The notes under the pieces were generated by a model that searched no databases, was not told the origin of the DNA, and saw only the letters and a program-made list of their open reading frames with translations. Position numbers and translations under genes: made by a program. Of a stretch of DNA of 64,000 nucleotides, positions 19,142 through 27,948 are shown piece after piece. The stretch's first letter is position 1. Each line of letters starts with the position of its first letter. Source of the DNA: JAAZBA01 sp964461815 (GTDB taxonomy: Bacteria > Bacillota > Clostridia > Oscillospirales > QAMX01); contig CAYWVF010000014.1 of the NCBI GenBank assembly GCA_964461815.1, positions 1 through 64,000 of the forward strand, given 5' to 3'.

Positions 19142-20215
19142 GTGAATACTGAAATATTGAGGATAAACGATATAAAAGCGGATGCGGAAAACGTAAACCG
19201 TGCAGGCAGACTGATACGGGACGGCGGTATAGTTGCACTGCCTACGGAGACAGTATACGGACTCGGTGCAAATGCGTTTGATACTGCCGCAGTTGCAAGA
19301 GTATTTGAAGCAAAGGGTCGCCCTGCCGATAATCCATTTATTGTACATATCTGCGAAAAGGAACAGATGGATGAGCTTTGTCGCGATATTCCCGATGAAG
19401 CAAGAGCACTTGCCGACAGTTTGTGGCCGGGACCGTTGACGATAATACTCCCGAGAAACAGATCTATTCCGGATATCGTCACCGCAGGTCTTGATACCGT
19501 GGGGATAAGATTTCCGTCGCACCCCATAGCACGTGCGATAATACGAGCCTCCGGCGTTCCCGTTGCGGCTCCGTCGGCAAACAGATCGGGAAGACCGAGT
19601 ACAACGTCGTTTTTGCATACCTACGAGGATCTCAACGGCAGAGTAGACGCCATAGTTGATGGCGGTGATGCATACGCAGGAGTGGAATCCACAGTTGTTG
19701 AGATATCGGGCGACAGACTCAGATTGCTTAGACCGGGAGTTATAACGCTTGATGATATCCGCATGTCACTTGAGGAAAGCGGATTCTCCGGCTACAGCAT
19801 CGAGCTTGATGCTGCATTGAAGCGGAAGCTCGGAGAGAACGAAAGACCTCGTGCTCCGGGAATGAAGTACAGGCATTATGCACCGAAGGCTCCCGTAACG
19901 GCATTTACAGGCGATGCAGATCAGACTGCCGAGGAGATAAGACTAAGAGCTCACGGAAAAGCAAATACGGCAGTGCTCTGCTTTGACGAATATAAGGATA
20001 TGTTTGACCGAGCGGTGATATATGGCAGTAAAAATGATCAGGCAGCGCAGGCTCATGAGCTTTTTTCGGCACTGCGAAGCTTTGACAGTATGGATGATGT
20101 CGAGGAAATACTGGCTCAGTGTCCTGATGATGACGGAGTAGGACTTGCTGTCGCAAACAGACTGAAAAAAGCGGCAGGCTTTAATGTTATTAATATAAAG
20201 CGGGAAGAAAAATGA
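19142..20215 (+). CDS. L-threonylcarbamoyladenylate synthase, Sua5 type
   Basis: About 357 residues. The N-terminal YrdC domain (about 10-195) carries GGIVALPTETVYGLG and later APSANRSGRPS. A C-terminal Sua5 extension follows, with APGMKYRHYAPKAP and a Rossmann-like tail, so this is the long Sua5 form and not the short TsaC. It makes threonylcarbamoyl-AMP from threonine, bicarbonate and ATP for the t6A modification at position 37 of ANN-reading tRNAs. GTG 19142 is chosen because the likely promoter leaves no leader for GTG 19112; the ribosome binding site is weak at both. The stop overlaps the coaE start (ATGA). Confidence 0.9.
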   Translation: MNTEILRINDIKADAENVNRAGRLIRDGGIVALPTETVYGLGANAFDTAAVARVFEAKGRPADNPFIVHICEKEQMDELCRDIPDEARALADSLWPGPLTIILPRNRSIPDIVTAGLDTVGIRFPSHPIARAIIRASGVPVAAPSANRSGRPSTTSFLHTYEDLNGRVDAIVDGGDAYAGVESTVVEISGDRLRLLRPGVITLDDIRMSLEESGFSGYSIELDAALKRKLGENERPRAPGMKYRHYAPKAPVTAFTGDADQTAEEIRLRAHGKANTAVLCFDEYKDMFDRAVIYGSKNDQAAQAHELFSALRSFDSMDDVEEILAQCPDDDGVGLAVANRLKKAAGFNVINIKREEK

Positions 20216-22233
20216 AGATAATCGGACTTACAGGCTCTACCGGAGCCGGAAAAAGTGCGGCATCGCGAATATTAAGCGCCATGGGCGCAAAAATAATAGA
20301 CGCCGATGCTGTGTATCACGATCTGCTTGAAAGCAGCAAGGCTATGAACTTCGAGCTCGAGAGAAAATTCCCGGAAGCATATGAGGACGGAAGACTCGAC
20401 AGGAAAAAGCTGGGCAGGCTCGTTTTCGGCTCGCCCGAGGAAATAAAGATACTTAACCATATAACGCACAGGTATGTGATAAATGAGATAGACTCACTTC
20501 TGGAGAGGTACAGGACGGAAAATGTCAATGCTGCCGTTATAGATGCGCCGCTGCTGATAGAAAGCGGAGCGGATAAGCTGTGTGACGTAACTGTTGCGAT
20601 AACAGCACCTAAGGAGCTCAGACTTGAGCGCATTGCAGCGAGAGACAGCATAAGCCGAGAGTACGCCTCTCTCAGGATAGAGGCTCAGCCGGATGATGCA
20701 TTTTACAAGAACCGCTGCACATATACTGTGGAAAATTCTTCGACTGAAGCTGAGCTTGAGAAAAAGATAAAAAAGATAATGATAAATATAATAGATCAGA
20801 AAGGAATAAGTACTATGGAAAAAAAGACAAATGAACTTCGAGAAAAACTGTTTTATTCACGTAAAAACGGCTATGACTTGATAAGCCCGTCGGAGAAAAA
20901 GGCGGTGTACAGCTATGCCGAGGGTTATAAGAAATATATGACACAGTCGAAGACAGAGCGTAAGGCTGTTACATGTACGATCGAGCTTGCAGAATCAAAG
21001 GGATTTGTACCGTATACACGCGGCATGAAGCTGAAAGCAGGCGACAGAGTTTACACTGTAAACCGCAATAAATCTATGCTGCTTGCTATCATAGGCACGA
21101 AGTCAATGAATGAAGGTGTAAGAATTGTTGCGTCACATATAGACGCTCCGAGACTCGACCTGAAGCCGATGCCGCTCTACGAGGACGGAAAGGAAATGGC
21201 TTACTTCAAGACACATTATTACGGCGGTATCAAGAAGTATCAGTGGGTCACAATGCCGCTCGAGCTCCACGGTGTAGTTGCACTTAAGGACGGAAGCGTA
21301 GTTGACGTTGAGGTAGGCACACGTCCCGATGATCCCGTATTTGTTATCACAGACCTGCTTCCGCATCTCGGCAAGGATCAGGGTGCTAAGACACTCAACG
21401 ATGCTATCGCAGGTGAAGGCTTGAATATCCTCATAGGCAGCGTACCCTCCGAATCGGACGAGGAAGGCTCCGACAGAGTAAAGCTTGCAATACTCGAATA
21501 TTTATATGAAAATTACGGCTTTACGGAGGCTGATTTCCTTTCGGCAGAGCTTTCGGCTGTACCTGCATATAAAGCTCGTGATATCGGCTTTGACAGAAGC
21601 CTTGTAGGTGCATACGGACATGATGACAGAGTGTGTGCTTACGCTTCACTGACAGCACTGTTTGACCAGACGATACCGGAAAAAACATGCGTATGCGTGC
21701 TTGCAGACAAGGAAGAGATCGGTTCTATCGGCACGACGGGTATGCAGTCTGCTGTATTTGATACATTTATTAATGACCTTTGCAAGAACGACAACGCAGA
21801 GCTTATGGAGTGCTTTGAAAAATCAGCCTGCCTTTCTGCCGATGTCACGAATGCATTTGATCCGAATTTCGCAGAGGTTTCCGATACTAAGAACAGTGCA
21901 TATATAAACTATGGCGTAGATATGATGAAGTATACAGGCTCCAGAGGAAAGTCCGGCTCGAACGATGCAGATGCAGAATACATTGCTCAGCTCAGAGAAG
22001 CATTCGATAAGGAGAATGTTATCTGGCAGACAAGCGAGCTCGGAAAGGTAGATCAGGGCGGCGGCGGAACAGTTGCAGGCTACATGTCGAACAGAAATAT
22101 AGATACAGTTGATGTAGGCGTGCCTGTACTTTCAATGCATGCTCCGTTTGAGGTTATTTCAAAGCTTGACCTGTATATGGCACATAGAGCAATGTCGGCA
22201 TTTTACGGCATGAAGGATGTCGAAGAAGAATAA
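20212..22233 (+). CDS. coaE: Dephospho-CoA kinase fused in frame to M18 aminopeptidase
   Basis: One open frame of 673 residues holding two complete proteins. Residues 1 to about 195 are CoaE, the last step of coenzyme A synthesis, with P-loop GLTGSTGAGKSA, DADAVYHDL and DAPLLIESG. From Met 202 follows a full M18 zinc aminopeptidase (about 472 residues) with metal-site motifs ASHIDAPRLDLKP and DKEEIGSIGTTGMQS. These are normally separate proteins. GAAAGGA lies 9 nt ahead of codon 202 (ATG 20815), so the peptidase can also be translated on its own. The joining region contains A5 and A6 runs; loss of one A from the A6 run would create an immediate TAA. Either a real fusion or a one-base error. 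It overlaps the upstream gene by 4 nt. Confidence 0.85.
   Translation: MKIIGLTGSTGAGKSAASRILSAMGAKIIDADAVYHDLLESSKAMNFELERKFPEAYEDGRLDRKKLGRLVFGSPEEIKILNHITHRYVINEIDSLLERYRTENVNAAVIDAPLLIESGADKLCDVTVAITAPKELRLERIAARDSISREYASLRIEAQPDDAFYKNRCTYTVENSSTEAELEKKIKKIMINIIDQKGISTMEKKTNELREKLFYSRKNGYDLISPSEKKAVYSYAEGYKKYMTQSKTERKAVTCTIELAESKGFVPYTRGMKLKAGDRVYTVNRNKSMLLAIIGTKSMNEGVRIVASHIDAPRLDLKPMPLYEDGKEMAYFKTHYYGGIKKYQWVTMPLELHGVVALKDGSVVDVEVGTRPDDPVFVITDLLPHLGKDQGAKTLNDAIAGEGLNILIGSVPSESDEEGSDRVKLAILEYLYENYGFTEADFLSAELSAVPAYKARDIGFDRSLVGAYGHDDRVCAYASLTALFDQTIPEKTCVCVLADKEEIGSIGTTGMQSAVFDTFINDLCKNDNAELMECFEKSACLSADVTNAFDPNFAEVSDTKNSAYINYGVDMMKYTGSRGKSGSNDADAEYIAQLREAFDKENVIWQTSELGKVDQGGGGTVAGYMSNRNIDTVDVGVPVLSMHAPFEVISKLDLYMAHRAMSAFYGMKDVEEE
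20799..20817 (+). promoter_or_regulatory. Internal ribosome binding site and start of the M18 part
   Basis: GAAAGGA (20799-20805) followed after 9 nt by in-frame ATG 20815. This is where the aminopeptidase would start as an independent gene. Confidence 0.6.
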
Positions 22234-22265
22234 TTCCATGAATTTCGAAACGGTGGTGATATCAG

Positions 22266-23162
22266 ATGGAGCACGAGGATATATGTGTTATCCGTATGTG
22301 CGATAATCCCGATGGAGATCTGAATTTCTTCATTACGAAGTACAACACAAAGATTCGTGCCACGCAGAAGCATATGCATGAGTTTATGCAGATAAACTAT
22401 ATCCACAGAGGTAAGGCTATGCACTGTGTAAACGGGAAAAAATGTGAGGTAGTCAAGGGAGATATATTCGTGATACCGCCGCATGTCGTGCATTACATCG
22501 AGCCGTGTGATGATACGGATGCAGAGGTGGTGGAATTTGAATTCACACCGTCATTTATAAACCAGAATTTCGAAAATATAAAAAATGCGGAGGCTTTTCT
22601 CGATTTTGCATATATAGCACCGTTTCTGGTGGATGAAAGTCTCGTAAAACCGAAATTCAATCTGGTCGGCTCGATACAGACTGAGGTCGAAAGCATACTG
22701 AATGAAGCATTGAAAGAATATGAGGAGCGCAAGCCCGGCTTTGTGCTCCTCGTGAAATCACTGCTTTTGAAGCTGCTGGTAATCGTAGGACGTGAGTTTA
22801 CAAGCTATGTCGATAATTCGAAATCGAAGCCGTTATACGAGAAGCACAGAGGCTTGATACTGGGTTCGATCGAGTATATAGAGCAAAACTACGATAAGGA
22901 TTTGTCGATAGAATTGGTCGCAAAGGAATTTACGCTGTCGCAGTCCTATTTCAGCTACCTGTTCAAGAGCATCACCTCTAAAACATTCACGGAATATCTC
23001 AACGGTATACGTATTTCAAAGGCTCAGGAGATGCTCAAGCTTACCGATAAGCGTGTTATCGATATATGCTTTGAGGTGGGCTTTCATAACGTGAATCATT
23101 TCAACAGGATATTCAAGCAGATAACAGGTATTTCACCTGTGGTTTACCGCAAAAATAAATGA
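22266..23162 (+). CDS. AraC family transcriptional regulator with cupin sensor
   Basis: A 298-residue regulator. The N-terminal cupin-like domain (about 25-90) has HMHEFMQINYIHRGKA and a VIPPHVVHYIEP motif, as in sugar-sensing AraC proteins. The C-terminal double helix-turn-helix (about 195-298) has LAKEFTLSQSYFSYLFK-like helices and ends with VGFHNVNHFNRIFKQITGISP, the AraC signature. It follows the M18 gene by 32 nt, so it may be read from the same transcript. The inducer and targets are unknown; AraC proteins of this kind in gut Clostridia commonly control glycan-use genes. Confidence 0.9.
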   Translation: MEHEDICVIRMCDNPDGDLNFFITKYNTKIRATQKHMHEFMQINYIHRGKAMHCVNGKKCEVVKGDIFVIPPHVVHYIEPCDDTDAEVVEFEFTPSFINQNFENIKNAEAFLDFAYIAPFLVDESLVKPKFNLVGSIQTEVESILNEALKEYEERKPGFVLLVKSLLLKLLVIVGREFTSYVDNSKSKPLYEKHRGLILGSIEYIEQNYDKDLSIELVAKEFTLSQSYFSYLFKSITSKTFTEYLNGIRISKAQEMLKLTDKRVIDICFEVGFHNVNHFNRIFKQITGISPVVYRKNK

Positions 23163-23170
23163 AAAAGTTA

Positions 23171-23199
23171 TTGAAAAAATGTCGTAAATGGAGTAGAAT
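23171..23199 (+). promoter_or_regulatory. Probable sigma-A promoter of metG
   Basis: TTGAAA (23171-23176), 17-nt spacer, TAGAAT (23194-23199). It would give a leader of about 113 nt before the metG start. Confidence 0.55.
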
Positions 23200-23275
23200 A
23201 TTGTTTTAGAACAATATGATCTGTTGAGATGACGGATATGCTTAAACAGACATGGAGCTTACATACATAAAAGAG

Positions 23276-23318
23276 AAAGGAGACTCTGCAAATTTTTGAT
23301 TTGCAGACAGGTTTTTCT
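23276..23318 (+). promoter_or_regulatory. Hairpin between Shine-Dalgarno and metG start
   Basis: AAAGGAGA (about 23276-23283) is followed by a perfect 8-bp stem, CTGCAAAT (23286-23293) with ATTTGCAG (23299-23306), and then 12 nt to ATG 23319. Folding the stem would bring the distant Shine-Dalgarno to a usable distance from the ATG. A weak ACAGG lies 7 nt from the ATG as an alternative. A role in translation control is inference. Confidence 0.45.
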
Positions 23319-25256
23319 ATGGACAAAGGTAAATATTATATAACTACCGCTATTGCATATACGTCCAGAGTGCCGCACATAGGCAATACCTATGAAGCAG
23401 TGCTTGCCGACTCTATTGCACGCTACAGACGTATGGAGGGCTATGACGTATATTTTCTGACAGGTACAGATGAGCACGGTCAGAAGATCGAGGATCAGGC
23501 TAAGAGCGAGGGCAGGACTCCCCAGGAGCACGTTGATGAGATCGCAGGAGAGATCCGCAGGATATGGGATTTCATGAACGTAAGCTACGATCAGTTTATA
23601 AGAACCTCCGACCCGAAGCATAAGGACATAGTACAGCGCATATTCAAGAGACTGTACGATCAGGGAGATATCTACAAGGGACATTACGAGGGCTATTACT
23701 GTAAGCCGTGCGAGAGCTTCTTTACCGAAACTCAGGCTGTAGACGGAAAGTGCCCCGACTGCGGAGCTCAGGTTTATAAGGCTACAGAGGAAGCATACTT
23801 CTTCAAAATGTCAAAGTATGCTAAGCGTCTCGAGCAGTATATCGAAGACAATCCGACGTTTATACAGCCGGAGTCACGTAAAAATGAGATGCTTAATAAC
23901 TTTATTCGTCCCGGACTTCAGGATCTGTGCGTATCACGCTCATCCTTTAAGTGGGGCGTTCCGGTGACATTCGATGATAAGCATGTAATCTATGTCTGGA
24001 TCGATGCACTTTCAAATTATATAACCGCACTCGATTATAATCCCGATGGTGAGAGCGGTGAGCTGTTCAATAAATATTGGCCTGCGAATGTCCATCTCAT
24101 AGGCAAAGACATTCTAAGATTCCATACGATATACTGGCCGATCATGCTTATGGCTCTCGGAGTAGAGCTGCCGAAGCAGGTGTTCGGTCATCCGTGGATG
24201 CTCTTCGGTGAGGATAAGATGTCAAAGTCAAAGGGCAATACGGTCTATGCAGAGGAGCTTGTAAAGCGCTTCGGCGTTGATGCGGTGCGCTACTATGTGC
24301 TCCATGAAATGCCGTTTGCGGCAGACGGAAGCTTCACATATGATCTTATCGTATCAAGGATCAATTCAGACCTTGCGAATATCCTCGGTAATCTTGTCAG
24401 CCGCACGACAGCGATGGTGAAGAAATATTTCGACGGTAAGATACCTGCACCCTCCGGAGTTGACGAGGGTACAGACAGTGAGTTTAAGGAGCTGGCTGTA
24501 TCTACATCCACACGCACGACAAAGGCGATGGAAAATCTGCATGTTGCCGATGCACTTGATGAGATATGGACACTTCTCCGCCGCTCCAATAAGTATATCG
24601 ATGAGACAACACCGTGGATACTTGCAAAGAATAATGATACGGCAAGACTCGGCACGGTATTATATAATCTTATTGAATCTATTCGTATCGCATCGGTGCT
24701 CCTTAAGCCGTATCTGCCGGAGACAGCAGATAAGATACAGGCTCAGATAGGCGCAGATGTAGTGGACTTCGAAAGCACATTCTCATTCGGCGCAACAAAG
24801 CCGGGTACAGAGGTGCAGGACGGAGGACAGCTCTTTACAAGACTCGATGAAAAGGCTATCATGGCTGAGCTTGCCGAAGAGAAGGCTAAGAAGGAAGCTG
24901 CGGCAAAGGCCAAGGAGGAAATGGCAAACGTTGCACAGATATCGATCGATGATTTTGCAAAGGTCGATCTCAGAGTAGCAAAGATCAAAGCGTGTGAGCC
25001 TGTGCCGAAGGCTAAAAAGCTTCTTAAGCTGACGGTCGATGTGGCAGGTGAGGAAAGAACAGTAGTTTCCGGCATCGCACAGTGGTATAAGCCTGAGGAT
25101 CTCATCGGCAGAAGCGTTGTTATAGTAGCAAATCTTAAGCCGGCTATGCTTCGCGGAGTCGAGTCAAAGGGTATGATCCTTGCGGCAGACGCAGGTGAGA
25201 ATGATGTCAAGGTAATATTCGTGGATGACGTTCCGAGCGGATCACAGGTGAGATAA
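23319..25256 (+). CDS. metG: Methionyl-tRNA synthetase
   Basis: 645 residues. Charges initiator and elongator tRNA-Met. Class I Rossmann core with PHIGN (the HIGH-type signature) near the N-terminus, a zinc knuckle formed by CKPC and CPDC, KMSKSKGN, an alpha-helical anticodon domain, an alanine/lysine/glutamate-rich linker (about 515-540), and a C-terminal tRNA-binding domain of EMAP/Trbp111 type (about 545-645) with DLRVAKI and MILAA motifs. ATG 23319 is preferred over TTG 23301, which lies within the upstream hairpin. The stop overlaps the tatD start by one base. Confidence 0.95.
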   Translation: MDKGKYYITTAIAYTSRVPHIGNTYEAVLADSIARYRRMEGYDVYFLTGTDEHGQKIEDQAKSEGRTPQEHVDEIAGEIRRIWDFMNVSYDQFIRTSDPKHKDIVQRIFKRLYDQGDIYKGHYEGYYCKPCESFFTETQAVDGKCPDCGAQVYKATEEAYFFKMSKYAKRLEQYIEDNPTFIQPESRKNEMLNNFIRPGLQDLCVSRSSFKWGVPVTFDDKHVIYVWIDALSNYITALDYNPDGESGELFNKYWPANVHLIGKDILRFHTIYWPIMLMALGVELPKQVFGHPWMLFGEDKMSKSKGNTVYAEELVKRFGVDAVRYYVLHEMPFAADGSFTYDLIVSRINSDLANILGNLVSRTTAMVKKYFDGKIPAPSGVDEGTDSEFKELAVSTSTRTTKAMENLHVADALDEIWTLLRRSNKYIDETTPWILAKNNDTARLGTVLYNLIESIRIASVLLKPYLPETADKIQAQIGADVVDFESTFSFGATKPGTEVQDGGQLFTRLDEKAIMAELAEEKAKKEAAAKAKEEMANVAQISIDDFAKVDLRVAKIKACEPVPKAKKLLKLTVDVAGEERTVVSGIAQWYKPEDLIGRSVVIVANLKPAMLRGVESKGMILAADAGENDVKVIFVDDVPSGSQVR

Positions 25257-26023
25257 TGATCCTGTTTGACTCTCATGCACATTACGAAGATGAACGCTTC
25301 GATGAGGATAGAGACGCACTGCTTGCGTCTCTTCCGAACGAAGGAGTAAAATATATAGCAAATGTAGGCTGTAGCGTGAAGGGCTCACGCTTTGCCGTGG
25401 AGCTGGCGGAAAAATATGAGCATGTGTATGCGGTGATAGGCGTCCATCCGCATGAAGCGGATGAGCTTGATGATGAGAGCATTGCCGAGCTGGAGAAGCT
25501 TTCACTAAACAGTAAGGTGATCGCAATAGGCGAGATAGGACTTGACTATCATTATGATTTTGCCGCACGTGATGTTCAGCGCAGTGCATATCGCCGTCAG
25601 ATGGAGCTTGCGAGAAAGCTCGGTCTTCCCGTGTGCATTCATGATCGTGAGGCACATGAGGAGTGCCTTAACATGGCAAAGGAGTTTCCTGATGTGCCGG
25701 GTGTGTTCCACTGCTATTCGGGAAGCCTCGAAACTGCACATGAGCTTGTGAAGATAGGATATATGCTGGGCTTTACCGGTGTTATCACCTTTAAGAACGC
25801 AAAAAAATTCGAGCCGATAATAAGCTCCCTCCCTTTGGACAGGATCATGATCGAAACCGACTGCCCGTATCTGGCTCCGGAGCCGTTCAGGGGAAGCAGA
25901 AACAGCTCGGAATATGTCTATCGTGTAGCGGAAAAAATCGCAGAGATAAGATGCATGGACGTCGAGGAAATAGCTGCTATCACCACCGAAAATGCGAAGC
26001 GCTTCTACGGAATAAAGGACTAA
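25256..26023 (+). CDS. TatD family metal-dependent hydrolase/DNase
   Basis: A 255-residue TIM-barrel metallohydrolase. Metal ligands are visible in FDSHAHYED (HxH), GEIGLDYH, VCIHDREAHEE, FHCYSG and ETDCPYL. TatD proteins are 3'-5' exonucleases or DNases acting in DNA repair or nucleic-acid turnover; the exact substrate here is not shown. It overlaps metG by 1 nt (TAATG), a common clostridial pairing, and is translationally coupled to it. Confidence 0.92.
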   Translation: MILFDSHAHYEDERFDEDRDALLASLPNEGVKYIANVGCSVKGSRFAVELAEKYEHVYAVIGVHPHEADELDDESIAELEKLSLNSKVIAIGEIGLDYHYDFAARDVQRSAYRRQMELARKLGLPVCIHDREAHEECLNMAKEFPDVPGVFHCYSGSLETAHELVKIGYMLGFTGVITFKNAKKFEPIISSLPLDRIMIETDCPYLAPEPFRGSRNSSEYVYRVAEKIAEIRCMDVEEIAAITTENAKRFYGIKD

Positions 26024-26276
26024 ACAGACCCAACAGCGAAAATCACAGATGATTTTCACTAAAACTTCACATAAAATACACTAAAACAGCGAAAATCTAA
26101 TATTTATGATGAAGTTTAACAAAATGGTAACAAATATAATACAGAATATGATAAAATAAAACAAGCAGCTCATTTTGCCTTGCGGAAAAGCAGGATGAGA
26201 GGCAGTGTTTTAATTTATAAAACCGGAAAACAAACCACAGAGCGTTAAAAATATATTTAACGGAGGAAAAGTCAAG

Positions 26277-27215
26277 ATGATAGAGGTCACGAACCTGTCT
26301 AAGTCTTATGGTGACAAGCATGCCGTCAACGACATCAGCTTTACCATTAACAGCGGTGAAGTTGTAGGCTTCCTTGGTCCCAACGGCGCAGGAAAAACAA
26401 CAACAATGAACATCATAACGGGATATCTTTCGGCAACCGACGGTTCTGTAAAGGTAGACGGCATTGATGTGCTGGATAATCCGATCGCTTCAAAGCGTCA
26501 TATCGGTTATCTGCCGGAGCATCCGCCGCTTTACATGGATATGACCGTAAATGAGTATCTCGGATTTGCTTATGAGCTCAAGGGAGTAAAGGGTATCTCC
26601 AAGAAAAAGCATATAAACGAGATATGCGAGAGCGTATCTATTTCACATGTCCGCAACAGAATGATCCGCAATCTGTCAAAGGGCTACAAGCAGCGTGTCG
26701 GTCTTGCTATGGCACTTATCGGAAACCCCGATGTGCTCATACTGGACGAGCCGACCGTAGGTCTGGATCCGATACAGATTATCGAGATCAGAAATGTTAT
26801 CAAAGAGCTCGGTAAGGCAAGAACGGTAGTTCTTTCGAGCCATATTCTTCCCGAGGTTCAGGCTATTTGTGAGCGTGTGCTCGTTATAAACAACGGTACG
26901 ATCGTAGCTAATGATACGCCTGAGAATCTGAGTGCATCGATTTCCGGAGAGCATAAGCTCCTCGTTAGAGTTGCCGGAAATAAGGACAATGTGCAGAATG
27001 TTCTTCGCTCCTGTGAGGGCGTGCGTACTGCAAGCCTCACACGTGACGGCGATGATAATACATGCGAGTTTGTTGTTGAATCAGACCCGAATGTTGACGT
27101 AAGAAAGCCGATGTTCTATGCGTTGGCTAATGCAGGCTGTCCGATTCTCATGCTCAAGCCGCTTGATATGAGCCTTGAGGATATCTTCCTCAAGCTTACA
27201 ACTGAAGAAAAGTAA
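26277..27215 (+). CDS. ABC transporter ATP-binding protein, GldA type
   Basis: A 312-residue ATPase with Walker A GPNGAGKTT, ABC signature LSKGYKQRVGLA, Walker B VLILDEPTVGLDP and switch His in LSSHILPE, plus a C-terminal extension of about 90 residues that is usual for ABC-2 and GldA-like exporters. It powers the membrane protein made by the next gene, 13 nt downstream. Together with the two following genes it forms the widely spread GldA/GldF/GldG-like set. In non-gliding Clostridia the transported substrate is unknown. GGAGG lies upstream of ATG 26277. Confidence 0.92.
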   Translation: MIEVTNLSKSYGDKHAVNDISFTINSGEVVGFLGPNGAGKTTTMNIITGYLSATDGSVKVDGIDVLDNPIASKRHIGYLPEHPPLYMDMTVNEYLGFAYELKGVKGISKKKHINEICESVSISHVRNRMIRNLSKGYKQRVGLAMALIGNPDVLILDEPTVGLDPIQIIEIRNVIKELGKARTVVLSSHILPEVQAICERVLVINNGTIVANDTPENLSASISGEHKLLVRVAGNKDNVQNVLRSCEGVRTASLTRDGDDNTCEFVVESDPNVDVRKPMFYALANAGCPILMLKPLDMSLEDIFLKLTTEEK

Positions 27216-27228
27216 GGGGGAAATAAAA

Positions 27229-27933
27229 ATGCTGGCTATTTTCAAACGTGATCTTCGCAGCTATTTCACATCTCCCATAGGCTATGTGTTTATCGCTGTA
27301 TTCCTTGTAGTATCAAATCTGTTTTTCTACTTATTAAATGTCCTGAATATGTATTCGGATCTGTCCACACTGTTTTCAAATCTTCTCTTCATCCTCATGT
27401 TTATCATTCCGCTTCTTACGATGCGTCTTATGAGTGAAGAAAAGAAGCAGAAAACAGATCAAATGCTGTTGACAGCACCTGTAAAGATCGCCGATATAGT
27501 CGTAGGAAAGTTCCTTGCAGCTTTAACGGTATTCCTTATCGCACTTGTTTGTACTCTTACATGGCCTCTTATAGTCACGATGTACGGTACACCTGCGGTT
27601 TATACGATAATCGGCAATTACGTTGCGATCATTTTTGCGATCTCCACATTTATAGCTATCGGTCTGTTTATTTCTTCACTTACGGAGAGTCAGATCATCT
27701 CGGCTATAGTAAGCTTTTGCGTATTCCTTGCTATTTATTTCATGAGTTCTCTGGGTTCTGCGCTTGATTCGCCTGTTATCTCCAGCGTGCTCAACTGGTT
27801 CAGCATCTTCAGCCGCTATTCCAACTTTACACTTGGAATCTTCTCATTGGCTGATATAGTCTACTATATAAGCGTGACGGTAGTATTCCTTTTCCTGACG
27901 ACACGCGTTATAGAGAAGAAACGCTGGGCATAA
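27229..27933 (+). CDS. ABC-2 type permease, GldF-like
   Basis: About 234 residues with six membrane helices, starting MLAIFKRDLRSYFTSPIGY, the hallmark N-terminus of GldF-like ABC-2 permeases. Also visible are LTMRLMSEEKK and TDQMLLTAPV in the first cytoplasmic loop, which couples to the ATPase. ATG 27229 has a GGGGG-type ribosome binding site 7 nt upstream; the longer reading from 27175 overlaps the ATPase gene and is not needed. It pairs with the ATPase upstream. Confidence 0.9.
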   Translation: MLAIFKRDLRSYFTSPIGYVFIAVFLVVSNLFFYLLNVLNMYSDLSTLFSNLLFILMFIIPLLTMRLMSEEKKQKTDQMLLTAPVKIADIVVGKFLAALTVFLIALVCTLTWPLIVTMYGTPAVYTIIGNYVAIIFAISTFIAIGLFISSLTESQIISAIVSFCVFLAIYFMSSLGSALDSPVISSVLNWFSIFSRYSNFTLGIFSLADIVYYISVTVVFLFLTTRVIEKKRWA

Positions 27934-27948
27934 TGGAGGAAAAAGACA

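Noticed and set aside
23200..23318. T-box or S-box leader for metG
   Set aside because: The leader is only about 113 nt, with no specifier loop, T-box sequence or terminator hairpin with U-tract.
26024..26276. Repeat of ACAGCGAAAATC (near 26034 and 26087) as a CRISPR-like or regulatory array
   Set aside because: Only two short copies and no regular spacer. The region is AT-rich with a weak GAAAATCA/TGATTTTC hairpin; nothing more can be supported.
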